Assembly (NCBI GenBank): GCA_018268545.1
Contig: JAFDWI010000292.1
Location: forward strand, 1-14,019
Length of the DNA stretch: 14,019 nt
Source: Actinomycetota bacterium
GTDB taxonomy: Bacteria; Actinomycetota; Acidimicrobiia; Acidimicrobiales; Iamiaceae
Direction: 5' to 3'
A program made the translations under genes and the position numbers. The notes below the pieces were generated by a model that saw only the letters and a list, made by a program, of their open reading frames with translations, made no database searches and was not told where the DNA came from. Each line of letters opens with the position of its first letter. Positions within the stretch are counted from its first letter, which is position 1. Below are positions 6,658 through 12,038 of the stretch, piece after piece.

Positions 6658-6677
6658 TTCGACTCAGACCGCCTCGG
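6645..6677. terminator. Possible bidirectional terminator over convergent stops
   Basis: CCGAGGCG (6645-6652) and CGCCTCGG (6670-6677) are perfect inverted arms around a 17-nt loop that contains both stop codons of the convergent genes. The inner AGT/ACT can add a short helix. There is no U-tract on either side, so intrinsic termination is uncertain, and both arms are coding. Confidence 0.35.
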
Positions 6678-7230
6678 CGAGCAGCAACGCACCGAAGACG
6701 AAGAAGATCACCGCGGCACCGATCCGGATCGCTCGCTCGGGCAACCGGGCGCCCAGGTGGCGTCCCACGACGATCGCGAGCGCATCGGCGGCAACCATGC
6801 CCACCGTCGATCCGAGCCACGTACCCAGCAACCCGTGTTTGGTTGCGAGGGTCACCGTGGCGAGCATCGTCTTGTCGCCGAGTTCGGACAGGAAGAACAC
6901 CGTGCCGACCGACCACATCACCTTGCGGTCATTGATCGCCGCGGCGCGGGCTTCGTCGCCTTCGGTGAGGGTGTCGCCACGCAGCGTCCACAGCCCGAAG
7001 CCGATGAACGCGACCGCACTGATGATCGCGACGGGTTGGCGTGGGATCGTCGCGCCGAGCGCCGCACCGATGAACACCGACACACCGTGCACGATCGCGG
7101 TGGCGACCGCGATCGCCACCAGCACCTGAGCGGTCTTGAACCGGGTTGCGAACGTGAGCGCCATGAGTTGGCTCTTGTCACCCATTTCGGCGACGAACAC
7201 GACGGCGACGCTCACGAGAAAGGCTTCCAC
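6664..7230 (-). CDS. UPF0016 / TMEM165-Gdt1 family manganese exporter
   Basis: The 188-residue protein has the duplicated three-helix plan of UPF0016/Gdt1 transporters, with one signature in each half: EMGDKS (15-20) and ELGDKT (116-121). The acidic residues of these motifs form the cation site. Bacterial members (for example MneA in Vibrio and Mnx in cyanobacteria) move Mn2+ out of the cytosol. The Mn2+ riboswitch in its leader independently supports this substrate. The GTG at 7230 is chosen because the hydrophobic family N-terminus (EAFLVSVAVVFVAEMGDK) begins there and a GGAG lies 10 nt upstream; the frame is open to 7410, but that part is the riboswitch RNA. The loop between halves (about 84-104) is charged and cytoplasmic. 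Confidence 0.93.
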   Translation of the reverse strand: MEAFLVSVAVVFVAEMGDKSQLMALTFATRFKTAQVLVAIAVATAIVHGVSVFIGAALGATIPRQPVAIISAVAFIGFGLWTLRGDTLTEGDEARAAAINDRKVMWSVGTVFFLSELGDKTMLATVTLATKHGLLGTWLGSTVGMVAADALAIVVGRHLGARLPERAIRIGAAVIFFVFGALLLAEAV

Positions 7231-7240
7231 TTGTTTCGTA

Positions 7241-7265
7241 CTCCGAGTCGAGGTGCCGGACCTCG
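7241..7265 (-). promoter_or_regulatory. Hairpin and Shine-Dalgarno region, likely riboswitch expression platform
   Basis: In the mRNA CGAGGT (7265-7260) pairs with ACCTCG (7254-7249) over a 5-nt loop, directly before the GGAG (7244-7241) that serves the GTG at 7230. Alternative pairing of CCGAG with the CTCGG overlapping the GGAG could hide the ribosome site. This suggests translational control, but the switching path is inferred. Confidence 0.4.
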
Positions 7266-7315
7266 GGCCACTCACACGGAGATGCCTTCGACCCGGCACG
7301 CGGATGTGCAGGTGT

Positions 7316-7407
7316 CGAAGGTCTCGCCCGCCCGCCGTGGCGGGCCCGGCCGACCGGGCCTGTGTGGCCAGCGTGTCGATCGACCGATCGTGGGCTACTC
7401 CCCTTCG
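7316..7407 (-). promoter_or_regulatory. yybP-ykoY manganese riboswitch aptamer
   Basis: Read on the minus strand, the element opens with CGAAGGGGAGTAGC and closes with GGCGAGACCTTCG. These are the two conserved blocks of the yybP-ykoY class (GGGGAGUAGC in the first internal loop and the AGACC of the second), which together hold the Mn2+ ion. The first and last six bases, CGAAGG (7407-7402) and CCTTCG (7321-7316), form the closing P1 helix. Internal helices are visible, including GCCCGG-TCGG-CCGGGC (7359-7344) and a CCCGC/GCGGG hairpin next to the 3' block. It lies about 85 nt upstream of a UPF0016 Mn exporter on the same strand, the classic partner: Mn2+ binding would switch the exporter on. 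Confidence 0.88.
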
Positions 7408-7413
7408 CATGCA

Positions 7414-7419
7414 ACGTTA
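7414..7419 (-). promoter_or_regulatory. -10 box of the riboswitch transcript
   Basis: TAACGT (7419-7414) lies 6 nt upstream of the first base of the P1 helix at 7407, so transcription would begin essentially at the aptamer. The -35 region (around 7437-7442) is poor and overlaps the left arm of the dyad at 7439-7467. Confidence 0.5.
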
Positions 7420-7438
7420 GCCGAGCACGCGGGTTTCG

Positions 7439-7467
7439 TCTCGCGCGGCCATCACCGACGCGCGAGA
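7439..7467. promoter_or_regulatory. 9-bp inverted repeat upstream of the diguanylate cyclase gene
   Basis: TCTCGCGCG (7439-7447) and CGCGCGAGA (7459-7467) are perfect arms around an 11-nt loop, ending 10 nt before the ATG at 7478. It lies between divergent genes and touches the predicted -35 of the riboswitch transcript, so it may be an operator for one or both. No cognate regulator is evident nearby. Confidence 0.45.
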
Positions 7468-7477
7468 ATCACGTCGC

Positions 7478-8791
7478 ATGAGGGAGCCAACCGACATCGA
7501 CCTCGACGACGTGTTCTTTCGCAGACTCGTCGAGAACTCGTTCGACCTGATCGTCGCGTTCGACGACGTGGGCGAGATCGTCTACGCGACACCTTCGAGT
7601 GTGCCGTTGCTCGGGATCACGCCCGCGGACGGGATCGGCAGGAACATCGTCGAGTTCATCCACCCTGATGATCTCGAACGGTCGCTGCTGGTCACCGCGC
7701 AGGCCCGGATCGACCCGTCCGTGATCGGGAACGGGGTGGTCCGGCTTCGTCACGCGGACGGCTCCTGGGTGCCGCTCGATGTGACGATGAGCAACACCAC
7801 GCACGCGGGCCGCCCGCTCACCGTCGCCTCCTGTCGATTCGCGCTCGCTCGCCAGTCCGAGACCGAGACGCTGCTTCGTCTACTCGGCCGTGTGCCAACC
7901 AACGAGGTCCTGACGCCGCTCGTGGGTGCCATCTCGTGGCAGAACATCGGCTCCCACATGGCCATCGCCTGGACCGAGGACGGCAGCCGTCACCACGTGA
8001 GCACCGGCCTTCCCGAGGAACTGTGCGGGATCGCCGACGGCAACCCGTGGGATCACGTGCGGCGTTCGGGTTCGGCGATCATCAGCAACGACCTCTCGGG
8101 TCTGGCCGACGATGCCCGACAAGCAGCCACCCGTCTGGACCGGGGCGGGTACTGGATCGAGCCGGTCGTCGTCGACGGCGCCGAGGAACCGGCGCTGGTC
8201 ACCGTGTGGACGCGGCGCGCCGAGGTCGACCCGAAGATCCACGAGCTGGGCATGCAGACCGCGTGTCGATACGTGGAGCTCGTCCTCGAGTTCACCGCGC
8301 AACGTCGAGCGTTGGATCACGCCGCGTCCCATGATCCACTGACGGGGCTGGCGAACCGCGCCGTGCTCGTCGCTGCGCTCAGCGAGAGCTCCGAGCCCGG
8401 CACCTTGGTGTTCTGCGACCTGGATCGATTCAAGCCGGTGAACGACCAGTTCGGTCACGCGATCGGCGACAAGCTCCTGGAGTTGGCGACCCAACGGTTG
8501 CAGGCCTGTGTACGCGCCGAGGATCTGGTGGCCCGGATCGGTGGCGACGAGTTCGTCGTCCTGGTCCGTGACGTCGATCGCGCTCGGATCGAGGGGCTGG
8601 CGCAACGGATCATCGACGGGTTCGCACAACCGTTCTCCTTCGAGGGGCGGACGGTGTCGGTCGGGGTGAGCATCGGTCTCGCCGCGTCGACTTCCCTGGG
8701 TGTCCCCGCGTTGGATGCCGCGGATGCCGCGATGTACGAGGCGAAGTCCGCAGGGCGCGCGACGTTCCGTTGGGCGCCGGAGCGGGCCTGA
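7478..8791 (+). CDS. PAS-GGDEF diguanylate cyclase
   Basis: This 437-residue protein makes the second messenger c-di-GMP from two GTP. Residues 12-125 are a PAS sensor (LVENSFDLIVAFDDVGEIVY; GRNIVEFIHPDD; the VRLRHADGSWVPLDVTM strand pair). Residues 130-270 look like a divergent GAF-type sensor region, less certain. The catalytic GGDEF domain covers about 276-437, with the entry motif SHDPLTGLANRAVL (284-297), the metal-binding FCDLDRFKPVND (312-323) and an intact active site GGDEF at 355-359. An RAED at 346-349, five residues upstream, is a complete RxxD product-inhibition site. There are no membrane segments or EAL domain, so it is a soluble, feedback-inhibited cyclase with an unknown input. 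The ATG at 7478 has no Shine-Dalgarno. It converges with the J-domain gene, with no base between the stops. Confidence 0.93.
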   Translation: MREPTDIDLDDVFFRRLVENSFDLIVAFDDVGEIVYATPSSVPLLGITPADGIGRNIVEFIHPDDLERSLLVTAQARIDPSVIGNGVVRLRHADGSWVPLDVTMSNTTHAGRPLTVASCRFALARQSETETLLRLLGRVPTNEVLTPLVGAISWQNIGSHMAIAWTEDGSRHHVSTGLPEELCGIADGNPWDHVRRSGSAIISNDLSGLADDARQAATRLDRGGYWIEPVVVDGAEEPALVTVWTRRAEVDPKIHELGMQTACRYVELVLEFTAQRRALDHAASHDPLTGLANRAVLVAALSESSEPGTLVFCDLDRFKPVNDQFGHAIGDKLLELATQRLQACVRAEDLVARIGGDEFVVLVRDVDRARIEGLAQRIIDGFAQPFSFEGRTVSVGVSIGLAASTSLGVPALDAADAAMYEAKSAGRATFRWAPERA

Positions 8792-9202
8792 TCAGCGCCG
8801 ACGGTTCAACCGATTGCGGTGAGCCTCCCGAGCGAGACCGAGCGCGACGAGCGCCGCCACCCTCCCGGCTCGACGGAGCCGTTCTTCGGTGATCCACGGC
8901 GTGGGCGGTGGGTGCCGCTCCTGCATCCATCGCGGGGGTGGCGGGGGCCGAGGGTCTCGGCGCGGGGGTGGCGGGGGCCGGGGATCTCGACGCGGCGGAG
9001 GCGACCCCTGGTCGCCTCGCACGTCCTCGTGACGGCCGTCGACGAGTGTGCGATACGCGTCGTCGACCTGTCGGAACAACGCGTCGGTCCCACCGGCGTC
9101 GGGGTGGGTCACCCGGACCAGGCGCCGATACGCGAGCTTGATCTCCGCCTGGGTTGCCCCCGGTTCGAGGCCGAGCACCTCATAGGGAGTGGCGTCGCTC
9201 AC
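8792..9202 (-). CDS. Short J-domain (DnaJ-like) protein with proline-rich repeat tail
   Basis: Residues 5-57 form a J-domain: TPYEVLGLEPGATQAEIKLA, the Lys/Arg-rich helix II, and the HPD triad at 33-35 that stimulates DnaK ATPase. The rest is not DnaJ: no Gly/Phe region, zinc fingers or client-binding domain. Residues 67-101 are proline-rich and include an exact tandem RRDPRPPPPP (71-80, 81-90), and the C-terminus is a basic, partly hydrophobic helix (about 106-136). It is thus a type III J-protein that probably directs DnaK to a specific site, unknown here. The GTG at 9202 is preferred over the longer frame to 9301, because the J-domain begins just after it and a TAGGCT box lies 8 nt upstream (leaderless). 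Confidence 0.85.
   Translation of the reverse strand: MSDATPYEVLGLEPGATQAEIKLAYRRLVRVTHPDAGGTDALFRQVDDAYRTLVDGRHEDVRGDQGSPPPRRDPRPPPPPRRDPRPPPPPRWMQERHPPPTPWITEERLRRAGRVAALVALGLAREAHRNRLNRRR
8931..8990. repeat. Tandem 30-bp direct repeat inside the J-domain gene
   Basis: Two adjacent 30-bp units (8931-8960 and 8961-8990) are identical at 27 positions; the first 20 bases, CGCGGGGGTGGCGGGGGCCG, are the same in both. It encodes the duplicated RRDPRPPPPP block, a whole number of codons, so copy change would keep the frame. Confidence 0.85.
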
Positions 9203-9210
9203 AGTGATCG

Positions 9211-9216
9211 AGCCTA
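9211..9216 (-). promoter_or_regulatory. -10 box for the J-domain gene
   Basis: TAGGCT on the minus strand (9216-9211), 8 nt before the GTG at 9202, so the mRNA is probably leaderless. No convincing -35. Confidence 0.45.
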
Positions 9217-9245
9217 GAGAACTCCGAGGCAATCGGTGTCGCGGA

Positions 9246-9251
9246 TACGAT
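9246..9251 (+). promoter_or_regulatory. -10 box for the SHOCT-domain gene
   Basis: TACGAT on the plus strand lies 9 nt before an in-frame GTG at 9261 and 57 nt before the ATG at 9309. It supports either a near-leaderless GTG start or a short leader for the ATG. Confidence 0.4.
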
Positions 9252-9308
9252 CTCGGCGCAGTGCGACGTTTCGGGTCATCACGAAACCAGGGGCCGGGCA
9301 ACCGGGCG

Positions 9309-9848
9309 ATGCCGTTGCCCGACGATGCGACGCGTGCCCGGTGGCGGGCCGAAGGAAAGTTCTACGAGTTCACCGGGTATTCCGACGCGGGGATCGGCCA
9401 CCCGATGACGATCACCGTCCGCAGCGACCGGGTCACCACGACCCCGGGACGCCCCGGCACCCCCGCGCCACCCGGCGAGGATTCGTTGCCCATCCGACAC
9501 CCCGGCGGAGACGACGCGCCGTTGCAGGCCGTCGAACGCGTCGAGGTGCAGAAGTTGACCGTCACCCAGGCGCGGATCATCGTCGATGCGCCTCCGACGT
9601 TCCTGACGTTGTTGTGTGCCCGTACGATCGCCGACGACGTCCGAGGAGACATCGAAGCGGCGATCGGTGAGGCGATGGTCGCGGCGGCCAGACAAGCGGT
9701 ACCCGAAACCCCCGTGGGTGTGGTCGCCGACCTGGTGGCGACGGGAGACCCGACCGAACGAATCGCACACCTGGCGCGTCTGCGAAGCCAGGGCCTGCTC
9801 ACGACCGTCGAGTTCGAAGCGAAGAAACGCCAGATCCTCGGACGATGA
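9309..9848 (+). CDS. SHOCT-domain protein of unknown function
   Basis: The last ~32 residues of this 179-residue protein (from DPTERIAHLARLRSQGLLTT to the C-terminus) are a SHOCT domain, a short helical hairpin found at the ends of many bacterial proteins and thought to mediate oligomerisation. The preceding part has a β-rich N-terminal segment (about 15-105, with a Pro/Gly-rich loop near 45-70) and a helix (about 112-135), and resembles nothing I can name. No signal peptide or membrane segment is visible. The ATG at 9309 is used; an in-frame GTG at 9261, 9 nt after a TACGAT box, is a real alternative adding 16 residues. The gene is divergent from the J-domain gene, with the two promoters about 30 nt apart. 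Confidence 0.75.
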   Translation: MPLPDDATRARWRAEGKFYEFTGYSDAGIGHPMTITVRSDRVTTTPGRPGTPAPPGEDSLPIRHPGGDDAPLQAVERVEVQKLTVTQARIIVDAPPTFLTLLCARTIADDVRGDIEAAIGEAMVAAARQAVPETPVGVVADLVATGDPTERIAHLARLRSQGLLTTVEFEAKKRQILGR

Positions 9849-9886
9849 ACCGGCCCGTGGCGCGTCGCGGGCACGGTGGCGCGCTC

Positions 9887-9892
9887 TAGCCT
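9887..9892 (+). promoter_or_regulatory. -10 box for the GH30 glycosidase
   Basis: TAGCCT ends 6 nt before the ATG at 9899, predicting a leaderless mRNA. No -35 hexamer stands out, which suggests an activator or a weak promoter. Confidence 0.45.
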
Positions 9893-9898
9893 CGTGCG

Positions 9899-11554
9899 AT
9901 GCACCGTACCCGGATCGCCTGCCTGACCGTTGTCGTCACGATGCTCCTTGTGCTGCTCGGCGCGTCATCGGGCGCCGCGCCAATTGTCCCCGTCGATGTC
10001 GACGTGGTCACCTCCGCAGCGGATGGATCCGCACATGCCACGGCGCAGATCCGCTCGATCACGCCGGGCACAACGCCGGACGCGCCACTGGTCCAGGTCG
10101 CCACCGACCAACCGCGTCAACGGCTCCGGGGTGTGGGGGCGGCGTTGACCGAGTCATCGGCGTATGTGATCGCCCAGTTGCCGACAGCCCAGCGTCATGC
10201 GCTGTTGGAGAACCTGTTCGCAGCCGACAAGGGCGGGCTGTCGGTGCTCCGACTGGCGATCGGTTCGTCGGATTTCTCCCTCGCCGTGAACAGCCTGGAT
10301 GACTCGACCACACCCGACCCCACATTGTCGAAGTTCTCGATCGCCCGCGACGAGAGGTGGGTGATCCCGGTGCTGCACGAGATCCTGGCGATCAACCCCC
10401 ACATCACGTTGATCGCGAGTCCGTGGAGTGCACCTGCGTGGATGAAGACACCCGAGAACTTCCTGTACGGCCTGCTCGACACCCAGTACGAGAATGCGTT
10501 CGCCCGCTACCTCGTCGCGTACGTCCAGGCGTTTCGGGCCGAGGGGATCACCATCGACTGGTTGACGGTGCAGAACGAGCCGGCATCGTTCCAGACCTCG
10601 ATGCCGTCGATGCTCATGAGTGCCGAACAACAGGGGCGGCTGGTCCATGACGATCTCGGGCCGCTGCTCGCCGCGGCCGGTCTGACGACCCGCGTGCTCA
10701 CCTGGCACCACACCTGGTGCAATGCCCAGCCGCCCGGCGGCTGCGTCGGCACCGGAACCGCGACGTTCCCGAGCGCGGTGCTCGGGTCGCCCGACGGCGG
10801 GTATCCATTTGCCGGCACCGCGTTCCACTGTTACGGCGGCGACCAGGTTGCTGCCGACGACGCGACCCATGCGAGTTGGCCGAACCTGGAGATCTGGCAG
10901 ACCGAATGTTCCGGTGGCACCTGGCAGAACGATCCCTTCGGTGACGCGGCACGACTCGTGGTGAACGGGTTGGCCAACTGGGAGAACGCAACGATTCTCT
11001 GGAACCTCGCGCTCGATCCGAACGGTGGACCCCACACCGGTGGGTGCAACGGTTGCCGGGGTGTTGCGACCGTCGACACCGGGGCGGGAACCTGGAGCTT
11101 GAATGTCGATTTTGACGTGCTCGCGACCGAGTCGCGGTTCGCGCCGTCCGGGTCCGGTGCGTTGGTCACCACAACGTCGGGGTCACCGGAAGTGCGGGCC
11201 GCCGGTGTGTGCAGCCCCGACGGTCGGCCCGCCGCGATCGTGTTCAATTCGGGCGCGGCCCGCACGGTGACGGTGTCCTTCGACAACCTTGCGTTGCCGG
11301 TCGTGATCGGTGCACGTTCACTGGTCGCGGTGCGAGCGCCCGTGGGCACTTCCTGCTCACTCGGTGTATGGGCGGCCCTGCCCGCAGCGCCCACGACATC
11401 GACGACCACGACGGCAGCGCCCACAACACCTCCGCCCACGGCAACCATGGTCACGCCGGCGACCACGGTCACGCCGGCGACCACCTCACCCCCGCCGTCG
11501 AGCGACGTCGCCCCCGCGACGGCGGTGCTCGCCACGCCGACGTACACGGGTTGA
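9899..11554 (+). CDS. Secreted glycoside hydrolase family 30 (glucosylceramidase-like)
   Basis: The 551-residue protein begins with a signal peptide (MHRTR, then a hydrophobic core to about residue 22, with GASSGAAP near the cleavage site). Residues about 60-480 form the GH30 (β/α)8 plus β-sandwich plan: RGVGAALTESSAYVIAQL (77-94), LRLAIGSSDFSL (117-128), SPWSAPAWMKT (174-184), the acid/base Glu227 in TVQNEP, the nucleophile Glu336 in IWQTECSGG, and WNLALDPNGGP (368-378). The resemblance is closest to the β-glucosylceramidase/β-1,6-glucanase branch; a retaining mechanism follows from the family. Cys274, Cys282, Cys311, Cys337, Cys383 and Cys386 could form disulfides. The C-terminal ~50 residues are a Thr/Pro/Ala-rich linker ending without a carbohydrate-binding module or sorting signal. 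The start is set by the signal peptide and TAGCCT box. Confidence 0.92.
   Translation: MHRTRIACLTVVVTMLLVLLGASSGAAPIVPVDVDVVTSAADGSAHATAQIRSITPGTTPDAPLVQVATDQPRQRLRGVGAALTESSAYVIAQLPTAQRHALLENLFAADKGGLSVLRLAIGSSDFSLAVNSLDDSTTPDPTLSKFSIARDERWVIPVLHEILAINPHITLIASPWSAPAWMKTPENFLYGLLDTQYENAFARYLVAYVQAFRAEGITIDWLTVQNEPASFQTSMPSMLMSAEQQGRLVHDDLGPLLAAAGLTTRVLTWHHTWCNAQPPGGCVGTGTATFPSAVLGSPDGGYPFAGTAFHCYGGDQVAADDATHASWPNLEIWQTECSGGTWQNDPFGDAARLVVNGLANWENATILWNLALDPNGGPHTGGCNGCRGVATVDTGAGTWSLNVDFDVLATESRFAPSGSGALVTTTSGSPEVRAAGVCSPDGRPAAIVFNSGAARTVTVSFDNLALPVVIGARSLVAVRAPVGTSCSLGVWAALPAAPTTSTTTTAAPTTPPPTATMVTPATTVTPATTSPPPSSDVAPATAVLATPTYTG
11449..11484. repeat. Tandem 18-bp repeat in the GH30 linker
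   Basis: GGTCACGCCGGCGACCAC occurs twice in direct tandem (11449-11466, 11467-11484), encoding a repeated VTPATT in the Thr/Pro-rich tail. Confidence 0.85.
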
Positions 11555-11671
11555 GCCCGATATCGAAACCGTGGGCGCAGACGAGCGATCGTCCTGTCGA
11601 ATTCGGCCCGTCCCAATCCGCTTCGACACGACCCTGAACGAAGAACCCTGCAAGCTTCGCCCACGGCAACG

Positions 11672-11720
11672 GTTCTTTGCACGCCCGAGCGACCCAGATG
11701 TGCAAATGCGTGCAAAGAAC
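11672..11720. repeat. 12-bp inverted repeat with a third half-site, GH30-feoA gap
   Basis: The 240-nt gap 11555-11795 has no credible gene. It holds perfect arms GTTCTTTGCACG (11672-11683) and CGTGCAAAGAAC (11709-11720) around a 25-nt loop. The loop carries another GTGCAAA (11700-11706) next to the right-arm copy (11710-11716), so the heptamer occurs three times. It is either a terminator stem for the GH30 gene or a multi-site operator; no U-tract follows. Confidence 0.5.
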
Positions 11721-11757
11721 GGCCGCGGGCGTGTGCCGAGTGCCATGTTCAGCACCC

Positions 11758-11787
11758 TTGACATCGGTATTAGGGATGGTTAACAAT
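11758..11787 (+). promoter_or_regulatory. feoAB promoter
   Basis: A perfect -35 TTGACA (11758-11763) is followed by an 18-bp spacer and AACAAT (11782-11787), or 17 bp and TAACAA. The ATG of feoA is 8 nt beyond, so the mRNA should be leaderless or nearly so. It is the strongest -35 of the window together with that of trhA. Confidence 0.55.
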
Positions 11788-11788
11788 C
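11770..11788 (+). promoter_or_regulatory. Possible IdeR/DtxR iron box over the feoAB promoter
   Basis: TTAGGGATGGTTAACAATC agrees with the IdeR/DtxR consensus (TTAGGTTAGGCTAACCTAA, from memory) at 11 of 19 positions, with a perfect left half TTAGG and the central TTAAC region. It lies between the -35 and the -10 and covers the -10, where an iron-bound repressor would block transcription. The right half is poor. Confidence 0.35.
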
Positions 11789-11795
11789 TACGCTC

Positions 11796-12038
11796 ATGAA
11801 GCTGTCCGAGGTTCCCATCGGCGCAGGCGCCGTGATCCGGCACGTCGCCCTCGGCGACGCGGGCGAAGGTCGCCGCCTCCGCGAAGTCGGGTTCGTTCCC
11901 GGAACGACGGTCGTCGTCGAGCGACGAGCCCCGATGGGTGATCCGACCGTGTACCAGGTCCGAGCGACCCGGTTCGCGTTACGCCGCGCGGGGGCCGATC
12001 TCGTCGACGTCGACCAGGTCGAACGGCCGCAACCGTGA
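11796..12038 (+). CDS. feoA: FeoA, ferrous iron transport accessory protein
   Basis: The 80-residue protein is a FeoA SH3-like β-barrel: MKLSEVPIGAGAVIRHVAL at the N-terminus, the helix region GEGRRLREVGFVPGTTVVV (about 23-41), and a C-terminal strand carrying RATRFALRRAGADLVDV (about 56-72). The GFVPGT turn is the most constant part of the family. FeoA acts in the cytosol with the FeoB G-domain or complex; its exact action is debated. Length is normal (75-85). No Shine-Dalgarno precedes the ATG, which fits the leaderless promoter. feoB starts 4 nt before its stop, as GTGA. Confidence 0.92.
   Translation: MKLSEVPIGAGAVIRHVALGDAGEGRRLREVGFVPGTTVVVERRAPMGDPTVYQVRATRFALRRAGADLVDVDQVERPQP

Noticed and set aside
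7231..7410. N-terminal extension of the Mn exporter frame
   Set aside because: These codons are the riboswitch and leader; the Arg-rich product lacks family similarity and the membrane N-terminus begins at 7230.
8931..8990. Possible CRISPR-like repeat
   Set aside because: The units are adjacent with no spacers and encode a proline repeat in frame.
9268..9287. 6-bp inverted repeat GTTTCG/CGAAAC before the SHOCT gene
   Set aside because: Short arms, common by chance, and no relation to the -10 box or start.
10831..11715. A 294-residue open frame antisense to the GH30 gene
   Set aside because: Valine/glycine runs arise from the reverse of the Thr/Pro linker; no family features.
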